A DNA stretch of 64,000 nucleotides from Halopseudomonas laoshanensis (GTDB taxonomy: Bacteria; Pseudomonadota; Gammaproteobacteria; Pseudomonadales; Pseudomonadaceae): the NCBI RefSeq assembly GCF_008365385.1, contig NZ_QOVF01000002.1:1-64000 (forward strand). Direction: 5' to 3'. The notes beneath the pieces are model-generated. The model was given only the letters and a program-made list of their open reading frames with translations. It was not told the DNA's origin and ran no database searches. Below are positions 15,460-24,007 of the stretch, one piece after another. The translations under genes and the position numbers were made by a program. Each line of letters begins with the position of its first letter. The stretch's first letter is position 1.

Positions 15460-17607
15460 ATGAAAGCCGGAAAAATCATCGTTATTCTGCTGATCGCTGC
15501 GCTGGTAGCGAGCTTCTTTGTGTTCGACCTTAACCAGTACTTCAGTCTGGAATGGTTGAAGAGCCAGCAGGAAAACCTCAATGCCCAGGTAGCGGCGAAC
15601 CCTTATCTGGCGGCGGCGATTTTCTTCGGCGTTTATGTGGTGGTAACGGCCCTGTCGTTACCCGGCGCAGCGCTGATGACGCTGGTCGGCGGTGCGCTGT
15701 TCGGCCTGGGTTGGGGCTTGCTGCTGGTGTCCTTTGCTTCGGTAATGGGCGCCACGGTGGCGATGATCATCAGCCGCTTTCTGTTGCAGAGCTGGGTGCA
15801 AAAACGATTCGGCAAACGCCTGAAAGCCATCAACCAGGGCGTGGACAGCGAAGGCGCGTTCTACCTGTTCGCTCTGCGCCTGGTACCGGTATTTCCGTTT
15901 TTCCTGATCAACCTGGCGATGGGTCTGACGCGGTTGAAGGTCAGCACTTTCTGGTGGGTCAGCCAGATCGGTATGCTGCCTGGCACGTTTGTCTATGTGA
16001 ACGCCGGGCGCGAGCTTGGCCAGCTTGATTCCCTGGGTGGCATTCTGTCTCCCGGATTGATTGGTGCTTTCGTGTTGCTTGGTGTATTCCCGTTGATTGC
16101 GCGCAAGATCCTTGATGTGGTCAAGGCTCGGCGGGTTTACAAAGGCTGGAACAAGCCGGAGAGCTTCGACCGCAATCTGGTGGTGATCGGCGCCGGCAGC
16201 GGCGGACTGGTCAGCGCCTATATCGCCGCCGCGGTAAAAGCCAATGTCACGCTGATCGAGAAGCACGCGATGGGCGGCGACTGCCTGAACACAGGCTGCG
16301 TGCCCTCAAAGGCATTGATTCGTTCGGCCAAGTTGGCGGCAGAGGTCAACAAGGCGCATGAACTGGGTTTCAATACCGCCAGCGCCGAGGTCAACTTTGC
16401 GCGGGTGATGGATCGCATTCAGCGAGTGATTAGTGATATTGAGCCGCATGATTCGGTCGAGCGCTACACCGAGCTGGGGGTGGAAGTGATTCAGGGCGAA
16501 GCGCGGATTACCAGCCCATGGCAAATCGAGGTCAATGGCCGGGCGCTGACTACGCGCAATATCATTATCGCCGCCGGTGCCAAGCCGCTGATGCCGAACA
16601 TCCCCGGGCTGGATCAGGTCACTGCCTACAATTCCGACACTTTATGGAGCCTGCGCGAGCAACCCAAGCGTTTGCTGGTACTGGGCGGCGGGCCTATCGG
16701 CTGCGAGCTGGCTCAAGCCTTCCAAAGACTGGGGAGTCAGGTTATTCAGGTGGAGATGAGCTCTCGCCTGCTGGCCCGGGAAGATAGCGATGCCAGCGAT
16801 ATCGTCATGCAGCATCTGCGCAACGAAGGGGTTGATCTGCGCCTGCGGCATCAGGCCGAGCGTTTCGAGATGCTCGAAGACGGCCAGCAGCAGTTGATTG
16901 CCAAGCAGCTGGACGACGATGAATACACGGTTATCCCGTTCGACGCCGTGCTGGTCGCGGTGGGGCGCAAACCCAATACCACCGGCTACGGCGCCGAGGA
17001 GCTGGAACTGACGCTGCGTGACAACGGTACCTTGCAGACCAATGAATATCTGGCGACGCGCTTTCCGAATATTTATGCGGTTGGCGATGTAACCGGCCCG
17101 TACCAGTTTACCCATGTGTCCGCACACCAAGCCTGGTATGCGGCGGTGAATGCTCTGTTCGGCACCTTCAAACGCTTCAAGGTTGATTACCGGGTGATTC
17201 CGCGTGTGACCTTTACCGATCCTGAAGTCGCCAGCGTCGGGCTCACCGAAGCCGACGCGCGGGCGGAGGAAATTGAGTTTGAAGTGACCCGCTACGGCAT
17301 CGACGATCTGGATCGGGCGATTGCCGATCAGGCTGCGGTGGGCTTCGTCAAAGTGCTCACCGTGCCAGGCAAGGATCGCATTCTCGGCGTGACCATTGTT
17401 GGCCAGCATGCGGGTGAGTTGTTGGCTGAGTATGTGCTGGCGATGAAGCACAACCTGGGGCTGAACAAGATTCTGGGTACCATTCACAGCTATCCGACCA
17501 TGGCCGAAGCCAATAAATATGCGGCCGGCGAATGGAAGCGTGCGCATGCTCCGGCTGGCGTATTGCGTTGGGTTGAACGCCTGCACCGTTGGCGTCTGGG
17601 CCGCTAG
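15460..17607 (+). CDS. VTT-domain membrane protein fused to a flavin disulfide reductase
   Basis: 715 aa. Residues about 1-225 are a TVP38/TMEM64 (VTT, DedA-like) membrane domain with several hydrophobic helices and the motif GAALMTLVGGALFG. From about 235 a complete class I pyridine nucleotide-disulfide oxidoreductase follows: FAD-binding VVIGAGSGGLVSA, redox-active GGDCLNTGCVPSK (Cys275, Cys280), NAD(P)-binding VLGGGPIGCELAQ, second FAD motif NIYAVGDVTG, and the C-terminal catalytic IHSYPTMAE (His676, Glu683). It resembles MerA and dihydrolipoamide dehydrogenase but has no N-terminal HMA domain and no C-terminal Cys pair, so mercury reduction is unlikely. It may reduce a membrane-proximal disulfide or thiol-bound metalloid. 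The start follows CTGGAGTAG. It is 3 bp before the glycosyltransferase fusion. Confidence 0.88.
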   Translation: MKAGKIIVILLIAALVASFFVFDLNQYFSLEWLKSQQENLNAQVAANPYLAAAIFFGVYVVVTALSLPGAALMTLVGGALFGLGWGLLLVSFASVMGATVAMIISRFLLQSWVQKRFGKRLKAINQGVDSEGAFYLFALRLVPVFPFFLINLAMGLTRLKVSTFWWVSQIGMLPGTFVYVNAGRELGQLDSLGGILSPGLIGAFVLLGVFPLIARKILDVVKARRVYKGWNKPESFDRNLVVIGAGSGGLVSAYIAAAVKANVTLIEKHAMGGDCLNTGCVPSKALIRSAKLAAEVNKAHELGFNTASAEVNFARVMDRIQRVISDIEPHDSVERYTELGVEVIQGEARITSPWQIEVNGRALTTRNIIIAAGAKPLMPNIPGLDQVTAYNSDTLWSLREQPKRLLVLGGGPIGCELAQAFQRLGSQVIQVEMSSRLLAREDSDASDIVMQHLRNEGVDLRLRHQAERFEMLEDGQQQLIAKQLDDDEYTVIPFDAVLVAVGRKPNTTGYGAEELELTLRDNGTLQTNEYLATRFPNIYAVGDVTGPYQFTHVSAHQAWYAAVNALFGTFKRFKVDYRVIPRVTFTDPEVASVGLTEADARAEEIEFEVTRYGIDDLDRAIADQAAVGFVKVLTVPGKDRILGVTIVGQHAGELLAEYVLAMKHNLGLNKILGTIHSYPTMAEANKYAAGEWKRAHAPAGVLRWVERLHRWRLGR

Positions 17608-17610
17608 TCG

Positions 17611-19113
17611 ATGCGGTTGTCGGTGGTGTTGCCGGTACTGAATGAGGCCGCGGGGATAGTTGATGCCCTGCTGCCGCTGCAGTCCGTGCGCGACCGAGTT
17701 GAAATAATTGTGGTGGATGGTGGCAGTCGCGATAACACCTGCGAGCTGGCTCGACCTCTGGCCGACCAGGTGCTGACCTCTGCGCCGGGACGAGCGCGAC
17801 AGATGAATGCCGGGGCGGCTGTGGCGACCGGGGATGTATTGCTGTTTCTGCATGCGGATACGCGGTTGCCGCTTGGGTTTGACGAGCTGATTCGGGAGGC
17901 CTTGGGGAGTGCGCATGCCAGCAGGTCAAACGTTAAAGGTAAAACAGCACCTAAGTTAAACCCGACAATGGATCCCCGCGTTCGCGAGGATGACGTCACA
18001 GACGAGCAAGGGGTCGATATTCCTGCTGTCGCGGGGGTGCGCAGTACCGATATTCATACTCACAGCTCCGTCATTCCCGCGAAAGCGGGAATCCATTTTG
18101 ACCTACCCGCTCAAAGCCCGTGGGGACGCTTCGATGTGCGGCTCTCGCCCTCCTCTCCGACCCTGAATCTGGTCGCCTGGATGATGAACCAGCGCTCGCG
18201 TTTGACCGGCATCTGCACCGGCGACCAGGCCATCTTTGTGCGCCGCGATCTGTTTGAACGGTTAGGTGGCTATGCAGATATTCCACTGATGGAAGATATC
18301 GAGCTCAGCCGTCGCCTGCTTAAACTATCCCGCCCCGCTTGCCTGCAAACGCCATTAACCACCTCCAGCCGCAAATGGCAAAAACACGGCGTTTGCCGAA
18401 CCATCGGCCTGATGTGGTGGATCCGTCTGCAATACTGGGCCGGCGTCTCGCCGGACCGACTGGTGCGCCAGTACTACGGCGATAAATCTGAGGCCGCTCA
18501 ACTGCCGCAGACAACACGCCCGCTACTGATATTCGCCAAAGCACCGATCCCCGGCACCGTCAAAACCCGCCTGATACCCGCGCTTGGCGCTGACGGGGCC
18601 TGCAGTCTGTACCAACAGTTACTACTGCATACCCTACATCAGACGCAAGACTGGCCGGGGCCGCGCTACCTGTACTGCGCACCGGATACCACCCATCCAT
18701 TCTTCGCTCGCCTGGCCTCGGAGCACCATCTGCAACTGCGCCAACAGCACGGCGATGACCTGGGTTCGCGCATGGCACAGGCGTTGGCCGAACACGCTGA
18801 CGGTGCGTTGTTGATCGGCACCGATTGCCCGCTGATCAGCACGGCAGTATTGCGCGAAGCGGATCAGGCACTGCAAAGGCATGACACCGCCATCATCCCC
18901 AGCGAAGACGGCGGCTACGTAATGATAGGCCAGCGCCAGCCTGATCCGGCCGCGTTCGCCGGCATGACCTGGAGCCATTCTCAGGTGTTGGCCGACACCC
19001 GACTGCGGCTGGAGGCTGCCGGCAAAAGCCTATGGGAAGGCGCTACCCTGTGGGACCTGGATGAGCCGGAAGATCTACCCCGCCTTGACTCAATAACGCT
19101 CCTTCCGCTCTAG
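17611..19113 (+). CDS. Fused arsenosugar-type glycosyltransferases (TIGR04283-TIGR04282) with in-frame REP insertion
   Basis: 500 aa, two enzymes in one chain. Residues 1 to about 285 match the TIGR04283 family 2 glycosyltransferase: SVVLPVLNEAAGI, VDGGSRDNT, RARQMNAGA, LLFLHADTR, WGRFDVRLS and GDQAIFVRRDLFE. Residues about 303-495 match TIGR04282 (DUF2064): LLIFAKAPIPGTVKTRL, GDDLGSRM, IGTDCPL and EDGGYVMIG. Both families co-occur with ArsS. Between the helix ending IREALGS (residue 100) and WGRFD (171) the gene has about 60 extra residues, including DPRVREDD and VIPAKAGIH, which are the translations of two facing REP-like elements. Relatives normally have only a few residues here. The frame stays open, so the enzyme may still work with a flexible loop. 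Operon neighbour of the reductase fusion. Confidence 0.85.
   Translation: MRLSVVLPVLNEAAGIVDALLPLQSVRDRVEIIVVDGGSRDNTCELARPLADQVLTSAPGRARQMNAGAAVATGDVLLFLHADTRLPLGFDELIREALGSAHASRSNVKGKTAPKLNPTMDPRVREDDVTDEQGVDIPAVAGVRSTDIHTHSSVIPAKAGIHFDLPAQSPWGRFDVRLSPSSPTLNLVAWMMNQRSRLTGICTGDQAIFVRRDLFERLGGYADIPLMEDIELSRRLLKLSRPACLQTPLTTSSRKWQKHGVCRTIGLMWWIRLQYWAGVSPDRLVRQYYGDKSEAAQLPQTTRPLLIFAKAPIPGTVKTRLIPALGADGACSLYQQLLLHTLHQTQDWPGPRYLYCAPDTTHPFFARLASEHHLQLRQQHGDDLGSRMAQALAEHADGALLIGTDCPLISTAVLREADQALQRHDTAIIPSEDGGYVMIGQRQPDPAAFAGMTWSHSQVLADTRLRLEAAGKSLWEGATLWDLDEPEDLPRLDSITLLPL
17967..18102. repeat. Facing pair of REP-like elements inside a coding gene
   Basis: AATGGATCCCCGCGTTCGCG... (17967-17995) faces CCGTCATTCCCGCGAAAGCG... 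(18068-18102), with the CATTTTGAC flank at the right. The whole pair is translated in frame within the glycosyltransferase fusion. Confidence 0.9.
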
Positions 19114-19322
19114 CGCAGGGCTTTCCACATTCCTCTCCACGGGCGAAAAATGCGAGCCCGGTCACTCCCCACTTATAGTGCCATGCGGGCAACATCACAG
19201 CTGTTTATGCAGATCCATTCCATCTTGGCGACATAGTTTCGCCTGCGTTCGGCTGACTATATGGTCACATCCATGCAGCAACAGCTGCCTGACCTATCAC
19301 CAGAATCAGCAAGGAATGTCCC

Positions 19323-20519
19323 ATGTTTGAACTCAGCCCGCGCGTGCAAGACCTGAAACAGCAAATCGAAGCCTTTATGGACGAGCATATCTATCCGAAC
19401 GAAGCGCTGTTTTACCAACAGGTAAAAGAGAACAAGTGGGGCGCGCCGCCGATTCAGGAAGAACTGAAAGCCAAGGCCAAGAGCATGGGTCTGTGGAACC
19501 TGTTTTTGCCGCACAGTGAGCGTGGCGCCGGGCTGAACAATGAGGAGTATGGCCACCTGTGCGAGATCATGGGCCGCTCTTCCATCGCGCCGGAAGTGTT
19601 CAACTGCAGCGCGCCGGACACCGGCAATATGGAAACCATCGAGCGTTACGGCAGCGAAGAGCACAAGGAAACCTGGCTCAAGCCGCTGCTGGCCGGCGAG
19701 ATTCGCTCGTGCTTCTCCATGACAGAACCCGATGTTGCTTCCTCCGACGCGACCAATATCGAGTGCGAAATCCGCCGCGATGGTGACGAGTACGTCATCA
19801 ACGGCACCAAGTGGTGGTCCTCCGGAGCCATGGCCGACAGCTGCAAGATCGCCATCGTCATGGGCAAGACTGACGCCAACGCGCCCAAACACTTGCAGCA
19901 GAGCATGATCCTGGTGCCGCTCAACACCCCCGGTGTAACCATCGTGCGTGATCTGCATGTGTTCGGTTATGACCATGCTCCGCATGGCCACGCCGAAATC
20001 AAATACGAAAACGTGCGGGTGCCGGTATCCAATATTCTGCTGGGTGAAGGCCGCGGTTTTGAGATCGCCCAGGGTCGCCTTGGGCCAGGCCGGATTCACC
20101 ATTGCATGCGCTCTATCGGCGTTGCCGAACGCGCACTGGAAGCCATGTGCCGCCGCGCCGCCAGCCGGGTTGCCTTTGGCAAGCCGCTGTACAAGCACGG
20201 CAGCACCTCGGAAAACATCGCCAAGTCACGTTGCGAGATCGACCAGGCACGCCTGCTGACCATCATGGCCGCGCGCAGCATGGACCAGTTCGGCAACAAG
20301 GTTGCGCGTCAGCAGATCGCGATGATCAAGGCTGTCGCTCCGACTATGCTCTGCAACGTTCTGGACCGGGCGATTCAGGTTCACGGCGCTGCCGGCGTAT
20401 GCCAGGACACCTTCCTCGCATCAGCCTACGCCAAAGCCCGCACCCTGCGCCTGGCCGACGGTCCGGATGAAGTGCATTTGGGCACGATTGCCAAGCTGGA
20501 AATGAGCCGGTATCTGTAA
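19323..20519 (+). CDS. Acyl-CoA dehydrogenase (ACAD10/11-like partner)
   Basis: 398 aa. Complete acyl-CoA dehydrogenase: N-terminal helical domain, FAD-binding strand region with [18 protein letters not shown] and [10 protein letters not shown], and C-terminal helices with [29 protein letters not shown] and the closing [16 protein letters not shown], typical of the ACAD10/11 and bacterial LvaC-type group. It starts a plus-strand run with an SDR and a phosphotransferase of the kind fused to ACAD10/11 in animals. In Pseudomonas putida levulinate catabolism such a pair processes 4-phosphoacyl-CoA. A role in 4-hydroxyacyl-CoA breakdown is therefore likely; the exact chain length is unknown. Start preceded by AGCAAGGAATGTCCC. 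Confidence 0.88.
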   Translation: MFELSPRVQDLKQQIEAFMDEHIYPNEALFYQQVKENKWGAPPIQEELKAKAKSMGLWNLFLPHSERGAGLNNEEYGHLCEIMGRSSIAPEVFNCSAPDTGNMETIERYGSEEHKETWLKPLLAGEIRSCFSMTEPDVASSDATNIECEIRRDGDEYVINGTKWWSSGAMADSCKIAIVMGKTDANAPKHLQQSMILVPLNTPGVTIVRDLHVFGYDHAPHGHAEIKYENVRVPVSNILLGEGRGFEIAQGRLGPGRIHHCMRSIGVAERALEAMCRRAASRVAFGKPLYKHGSTSENIAKSRCEIDQARLLTIMAARSMDQFGNKVARQQIAMIKAVAPTMLCNVLDRAIQVHGAAGVCQDTFLASAYAKARTLRLADGPDEVHLGTIAKLEMSRYL

Positions 20520-20545
20520 GGCTGACTTTTGGTAATCGGCAAGTC

Positions 20546-20672
20546 CGCTTGGATTCCCGCCTACGCGGGAATGACGGGGTTGGGGGGAATGACGGTTTAG
20601 TGGGGGCTTGGATATGTGACAAACCGGCTATCTCCCCCTCACCGTCATCCCCGCGAACGCGGGGATCCATTG
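20546..20672. repeat. Facing pair of REP-like elements
   Basis: CGCTTGGATTCCCGCCTACG... (20546-20578) faces CCGTCATCCCCGCGAACGCG... (20642-20672). First of five copies in the 485-bp gap after the acyl-CoA dehydrogenase; no gene is visible in that gap. Confidence 0.88.
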
Positions 20673-20710
20673 TCGGGTTTGGGCTCGGCGTTGGCAGGCA
20701 ACCCGCTAAA

Positions 20711-20894
20711 GTCAAAATGGATTCCCGCGTGCGCGGGAATGACGGGGTTGGGGGGAATGACGAGGTTCACCGCAGTGACAGGGTTGGGCTGGGCTGGGCT
20801 GAGCAAAAGTGGCGATTTGGTGAAGAGCTCGGCGATGTGACAGTGGCCGCTGCATTCACCTCGCCGTCATCCTCGCAAACGCGGGGATCCATTT
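20711..20894. repeat. Facing pair of REP-like elements
   Basis: GTCAAAATGGATTCCCGCGT... (20711-20745) faces CCGTCATCCTCGCAAACGCG... (20864-20894). The centre is longer than in other pairs (about 118 bp) and contains repeated GGGCTGGGCTG. Confidence 0.85.
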
Positions 20895-20923
20895 GGCCAT
20901 GAGCACAGTGCCTCCCACACCCC

Positions 20924-20956
20924 TCGTCATCCCCGCGCAGGCGGGGATCCAAGCGG
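20924..20956 (-). repeat. REP-like element, single right-hand copy
   Basis: TCGTCATCCCCGCGCAGGCG... ending CCAAGCGG, 48 bp before the SDR start. It has the right-hand orientation and no left-hand partner of its own. Confidence 0.85.
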
Positions 20957-21004
20957 TCTATTATTAATTCGTGCAGTCAGACAAAACCAAGGACCATACA
21001 CACC

Positions 21005-21769
21005 ATGAGCACACTGTTTGATCTGACCGGCAAGGTCGCCATCATCACCGGTTCCACCAAGGGCATCGGCAAGGCCATCGCCGAGGAATACGCCAAGGCG
21101 GGTGCCAAGGTGGTTATCTCCAGCCGCAAGGCTGACGTTTGCGAGCAAGTCGCCAGTGACCTGAAAGCGCAGGGCTTCGATGCCATCCCGGTGGCCTGCC
21201 ATGTCGGTGACAAAGCCCAATTGCAGAATCTGGTCGACAAGACCCTGGAAGCCTATGGCAAGGTCGATATTCTGGTCTGCAACGCGGCCACCAACCCGGT
21301 ATACGGCCCCACCCACAACGTCAGTGATGAAGCCTTCGACAAGATCATGGGTACCAACGTCAAAGGCACGTTCTGGCTGTGCAATATGGTCATCCCCGAG
21401 ATGGTCAAGCAAGGCGGCGGCGCTATCGTGTTGCTATCGAGCATCGCCGGCCTGCGCGCCAGCGCCAATATCGGCGTCTATGGCATGTCCAAGGCGGCCG
21501 AAGCGGGCCTGGCACGCAACCTGTCGCTGGAATGGGGCCCGAAGAACATCCGCGTCAACAGCATCGCGCCCGGTCTGATTCGTACCGACTTCGCCCAAGC
21601 GCTGCTGGAAGATCCGGATCGACTGCAAAAAATAGAAGAAAAATTGCCCCTGCGTCGTGTGGGTGATCCGGTGGATATCGCCGGTGTGGCGCTGTTCCTG
21701 GCCTCCTCTGCTGGCGCTTATGTGACCGGCCAGACCATCGTGGCGGACGGTGGCGATACCATCGCCTGA
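21005..21769 (+). CDS. Short-chain dehydrogenase/reductase (SDR) oxidoreductase
   Basis: 254 aa, classical SDR length. NAD(P)-binding TGSTKGIGKAIAEE near the N-terminus, NAATN, the catalytic Ser in LLSSIAGLRAS, YGMSK (Tyr-x3-Lys), PGLIRTDF and the C-terminal ASSAGAYVTGQTIVADGG. R-S-R-K after the second strand suggests NADP preference (inference). It lies between the ACAD10/11-like dehydrogenase and the phosphotransferase, which suggests oxidation or reduction of a hydroxyacyl or ketoacyl-CoA in the same pathway. The REP-rich gap before it may separate it transcriptionally from the dehydrogenase. Confidence 0.85.
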   Translation: MSTLFDLTGKVAIITGSTKGIGKAIAEEYAKAGAKVVISSRKADVCEQVASDLKAQGFDAIPVACHVGDKAQLQNLVDKTLEAYGKVDILVCNAATNPVYGPTHNVSDEAFDKIMGTNVKGTFWLCNMVIPEMVKQGGGAIVLLSSIAGLRASANIGVYGMSKAAEAGLARNLSLEWGPKNIRVNSIAPGLIRTDFAQALLEDPDRLQKIEEKLPLRRVGDPVDIAGVALFLASSAGAYVTGQTIVADGGDTIA

Positions 21770-21825
21770 GTGGTTTGCCAAAGCGCCGGTCGTCCGGGCG
21801 TGATGGCGATGGATTCACCGGCTTG

Positions 21826-21857
21826 CTATCACGCCAGACTCCGGTCTGGCGTGATAG
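21826..21857. other. Perfect 14-bp hairpin between SDR and phosphotransferase genes
   Basis: CTATCACGCCAGAC, loop TCCG, then the exact complement. Neither side has a T-run, so it is not a standard intrinsic terminator. It could stabilise mRNA ends, pause polymerase or act as a protein site. It starts 57 bp after the SDR stop and ends 40 bp before the next ATG. Confidence 0.65.
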
Positions 21858-21897
21858 CTTATCAACCTGACAATTCCAATAGCACAGGACCTTCTAG

Positions 21898-22944
21898 ATG
21901 AGCGAAGCAACCCTGATCGACGTACTACCTGCGCACCGTTTTGATGAAGCCCGTCTGCTCTCCTACCTCAATGGCCGCCTGGCCGGCGCCGAACAGGGTA
22001 TGCAGGTCAAGCAGTTCCAGGGCGGCCAGTCCAACCCGACTTACCTGCTGACGGTCGGCGAGCACCGTTATGTGCTGCGCAAGAAGCCGCCAGGCAAGCT
22101 ACTGCCATCCGCGCATATGGTCGAGCGTGAGTATCAGGTGATCAACGCCCTGGGCAGCACCGATGTACCGGTGCCCACCGCGCGTCTGCTGTGCGAAGAC
22201 CCCGAGATAATCGGTACCGCGTTCTACATCATGGATTACGTCGAAGGCCGGGTGCACACCCAGCCTTTGCTGAGCGACGTTGAGCAAAGCCAACGCCTGC
22301 CGATCTACCGCTCGATGATCGAGACCATGGCGCAGTTGCATAATGTCGACTGGAAAGCCGTCGGGCTGGAAAGTTATGGCAAGGCCGAAGGCTACATTCC
22401 GCGCCAGATCAAGCGCTGGAGCGGCCAGTTCGAAGCCAGCCGCACCGGCGACATGCCGGCCATGGACGCCTTGATGGCCTGGCTGCCAGAGAATATGCCG
22501 AAGGACGATCACACCACCATCGCCCATGGCGACTTTCGCATCGGTAATCTGATCCTGCATCCGACCGAACCCAAGGTCGTGTCGATTCTCGACTGGGAAT
22601 TGGCGACTTTGGGTCATCCTCTATCGGACCTAGCCTACTGCTGCCTGCCCTACCATCTGCCTTCCGGGGTGAATGGGGTCAAAGGCATGCTCGGTGCTGA
22701 CCTCAAGTCCATGGGTTTGCCTGAGGAGCAGCAGGTGCTGGAATGGTATTGCCAGTACAGCGGCCGCAGCGAGATCCCAGACTGGAATTTCTTCCTGGCC
22801 TTCTCGTTGTTCCGCCTGGCGGCGATTCTGCAGGGCGTGTATCACCGTGCCGTACAGGGCAATGCGAGTAATGCCGATGCATTGGAAGTGGGCAAGCGCG
22901 CCGGGCTATTGGCCGAGCGTGGTTGGGAGATAGCTCAAAGCTAG
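21898..22944 (+). CDS. Phosphotransferase of the ACAD10/11 (LvaA-like) kinase family
   Basis: 348 aa, aminoglycoside phosphotransferase fold. Early GGQSNPTYLLTVGEHRYVLRKKPPG holds the nucleotide loop and Lys. HGDFRIGNLILHP is the catalytic loop with its Asp, and SILDWELATLGHPLSDLAY carries the metal-binding Asp in the form specific to the ACAD10/11 kinase group rather than drug kinases. The expected reaction is ATP-dependent phosphorylation of a 4-hydroxyacyl-CoA, whose phosphate is then eliminated by the partner acyl-CoA dehydrogenase (known for LvaA/LvaC and ACAD10/11; inferred here). Start preceded by CAGGACCTTCTAG. A REP-like element begins 2 bases after the stop codon. Confidence 0.85.
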   Translation: MSEATLIDVLPAHRFDEARLLSYLNGRLAGAEQGMQVKQFQGGQSNPTYLLTVGEHRYVLRKKPPGKLLPSAHMVEREYQVINALGSTDVPVPTARLLCEDPEIIGTAFYIMDYVEGRVHTQPLLSDVEQSQRLPIYRSMIETMAQLHNVDWKAVGLESYGKAEGYIPRQIKRWSGQFEASRTGDMPAMDALMAWLPENMPKDDHTTIAHGDFRIGNLILHPTEPKVVSILDWELATLGHPLSDLAYCCLPYHLPSGVNGVKGMLGADLKSMGLPEEQQVLEWYCQYSGRSEIPDWNFFLAFSLFRLAAILQGVYHRAVQGNASNADALEVGKRAGLLAERGWEIAQS

Positions 22945-22945
22945 A

Positions 22946-23093
22946 GTCAAAATGGATTCCCGCCTTCGCGGGAATGCCGAGAAGGGTGCGGGAACGACGA
23001 GAGTGGTGCGGGAATGACGCGCGCCCCGGGAATGAAACGCTACCCGGGAATGGCTCCTTTCCCGTCATCCTCGCGAACGCGGGGATCCATTTT
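22946..23093. repeat. Facing pair of REP-like elements abutting a stop codon
   Basis: GTCAAAATGGATTCCCGCCT... (22946-22979) faces CCGTCATCCTCGCGAACGCG... (23062-23093). The centre holds four decayed copies of the GCGGGAATGACG edge. The left element starts right after the phosphotransferase TAG, so it becomes the 3' end of that mRNA. Confidence 0.88.
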
Positions 23094-23137
23094 CGGGTTG
23101 AAAACCGCGAGTTCATACCACTTCAGGAGAAAAATCG

Positions 23138-23977
23138 ATGTCCAAACCGATCAAGCGCGTGCTGCTCACCAACGATGACGGCTGGCGCGGCCCAGGTTTG
23201 AAAATCCTGGAAGACATTGCCGAACAGATCGCCGATGAGGTCTGGATCATATCGCCGGATCTGGACCAGAGCGGCGTATCCATGTCCATCACCCTGCACT
23301 CCCCGCTGCGTGTGCACCAGTTCGAAGAGCGTCGCTTCAGCATCAGCGGTACGCCCAGCGACTGTGTGCTGCTGGCCGTTGGCGAGCTGATGCCGATAGC
23401 GCCGGATCTGGTGCTGTCTGGCGTAAATGCCGGGGCCAATATCAGCGACTCGGTGGCCTACTCCGGCACCATTGGCGGTGCGTTGACCGCGACACTGATG
23501 GGCATACCGGCGATTGCGCTGTCCCAGGCTTATCACAAGGGCAACGACATTCACTGGGAAACCGCCAGCCACTTCGGAGCTGGCATTGTTCGGCAACTGC
23601 TGGAAAAAGGCTGGCCGACTGACTGCGCGATGAACGTCAACTTTCCCGCCAGCCCGCCCGAGGATGTCACTGGTGTAGCCACTTGCCGCGCCCGTGGCGG
23701 CAGCATTGGCGGGATCAACATCGAAAGCCGCCGCGATACCCGCGACGTACCCTACTACTGGCTGGGCTTTCAGCGTCAGACCGAGCGCATTATCGGGCTG
23801 GATACCGACGTGGGCGCCCTGCGTGCCGGGCGCATCAGCATCTCGCCGCTACGCTTCGAACGCGATATCGCCAGTTGGCAGATCGATAATCAAGCCATGT
23901 CGGAAAAGCTTGGCATTGCCTACCAGAGTGACGATGAGCTGGCAGGTGCTGGGCAGGATCCGAGTATTGATCATTAA
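23138..23977 (+). CDS. surE: SurE-family 5'/3'-nucleotidase
   Basis: 279 aa. SurE signature in order: LLTNDDGWRGPGL at residues 9-21 with the metal-binding Asp pair, SPDLDQSGVSMSIT, SISGTPSDCV, and DLVLSGVNAGANISDSVAYSGTIGGALTATLMG. SurE enzymes are metal-dependent phosphatases acting on nucleoside monophosphates and other small phosphates. This copy is not beside pcm or rpoS, where the housekeeping gene usually sits, but inside the acyl-CoA cluster, so a paralogue with a pathway-specific phosphatase role is possible (inference). GGIN is followed by a longer C-terminal part than in E. coli SurE (253 aa). Start preceded by AGGAGAAAAATCG. Confidence 0.85.
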   Translation: MSKPIKRVLLTNDDGWRGPGLKILEDIAEQIADEVWIISPDLDQSGVSMSITLHSPLRVHQFEERRFSISGTPSDCVLLAVGELMPIAPDLVLSGVNAGANISDSVAYSGTIGGALTATLMGIPAIALSQAYHKGNDIHWETASHFGAGIVRQLLEKGWPTDCAMNVNFPASPPEDVTGVATCRARGGSIGGINIESRRDTRDVPYYWLGFQRQTERIIGLDTDVGALRAGRISISPLRFERDIASWQIDNQAMSEKLGIAYQSDDELAGAGQDPSIDH

Positions 23978-24007
23978 CCTCAGCGGCTAGCTGAAAAGGA
24001 GAACACC

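Noticed and set aside
15460-17607. Mercuric reductase MerA
   Set aside because: No N-terminal HMA domain, no C-terminal cysteine pair and no other mer genes nearby; the similarity is to the general disulfide reductase core.
16642-17916. 424-codon minus-strand open frame over the reductase fusion
   Set aside because: Antisense to a gene with intact FAD and NAD motifs; no domain of its own.
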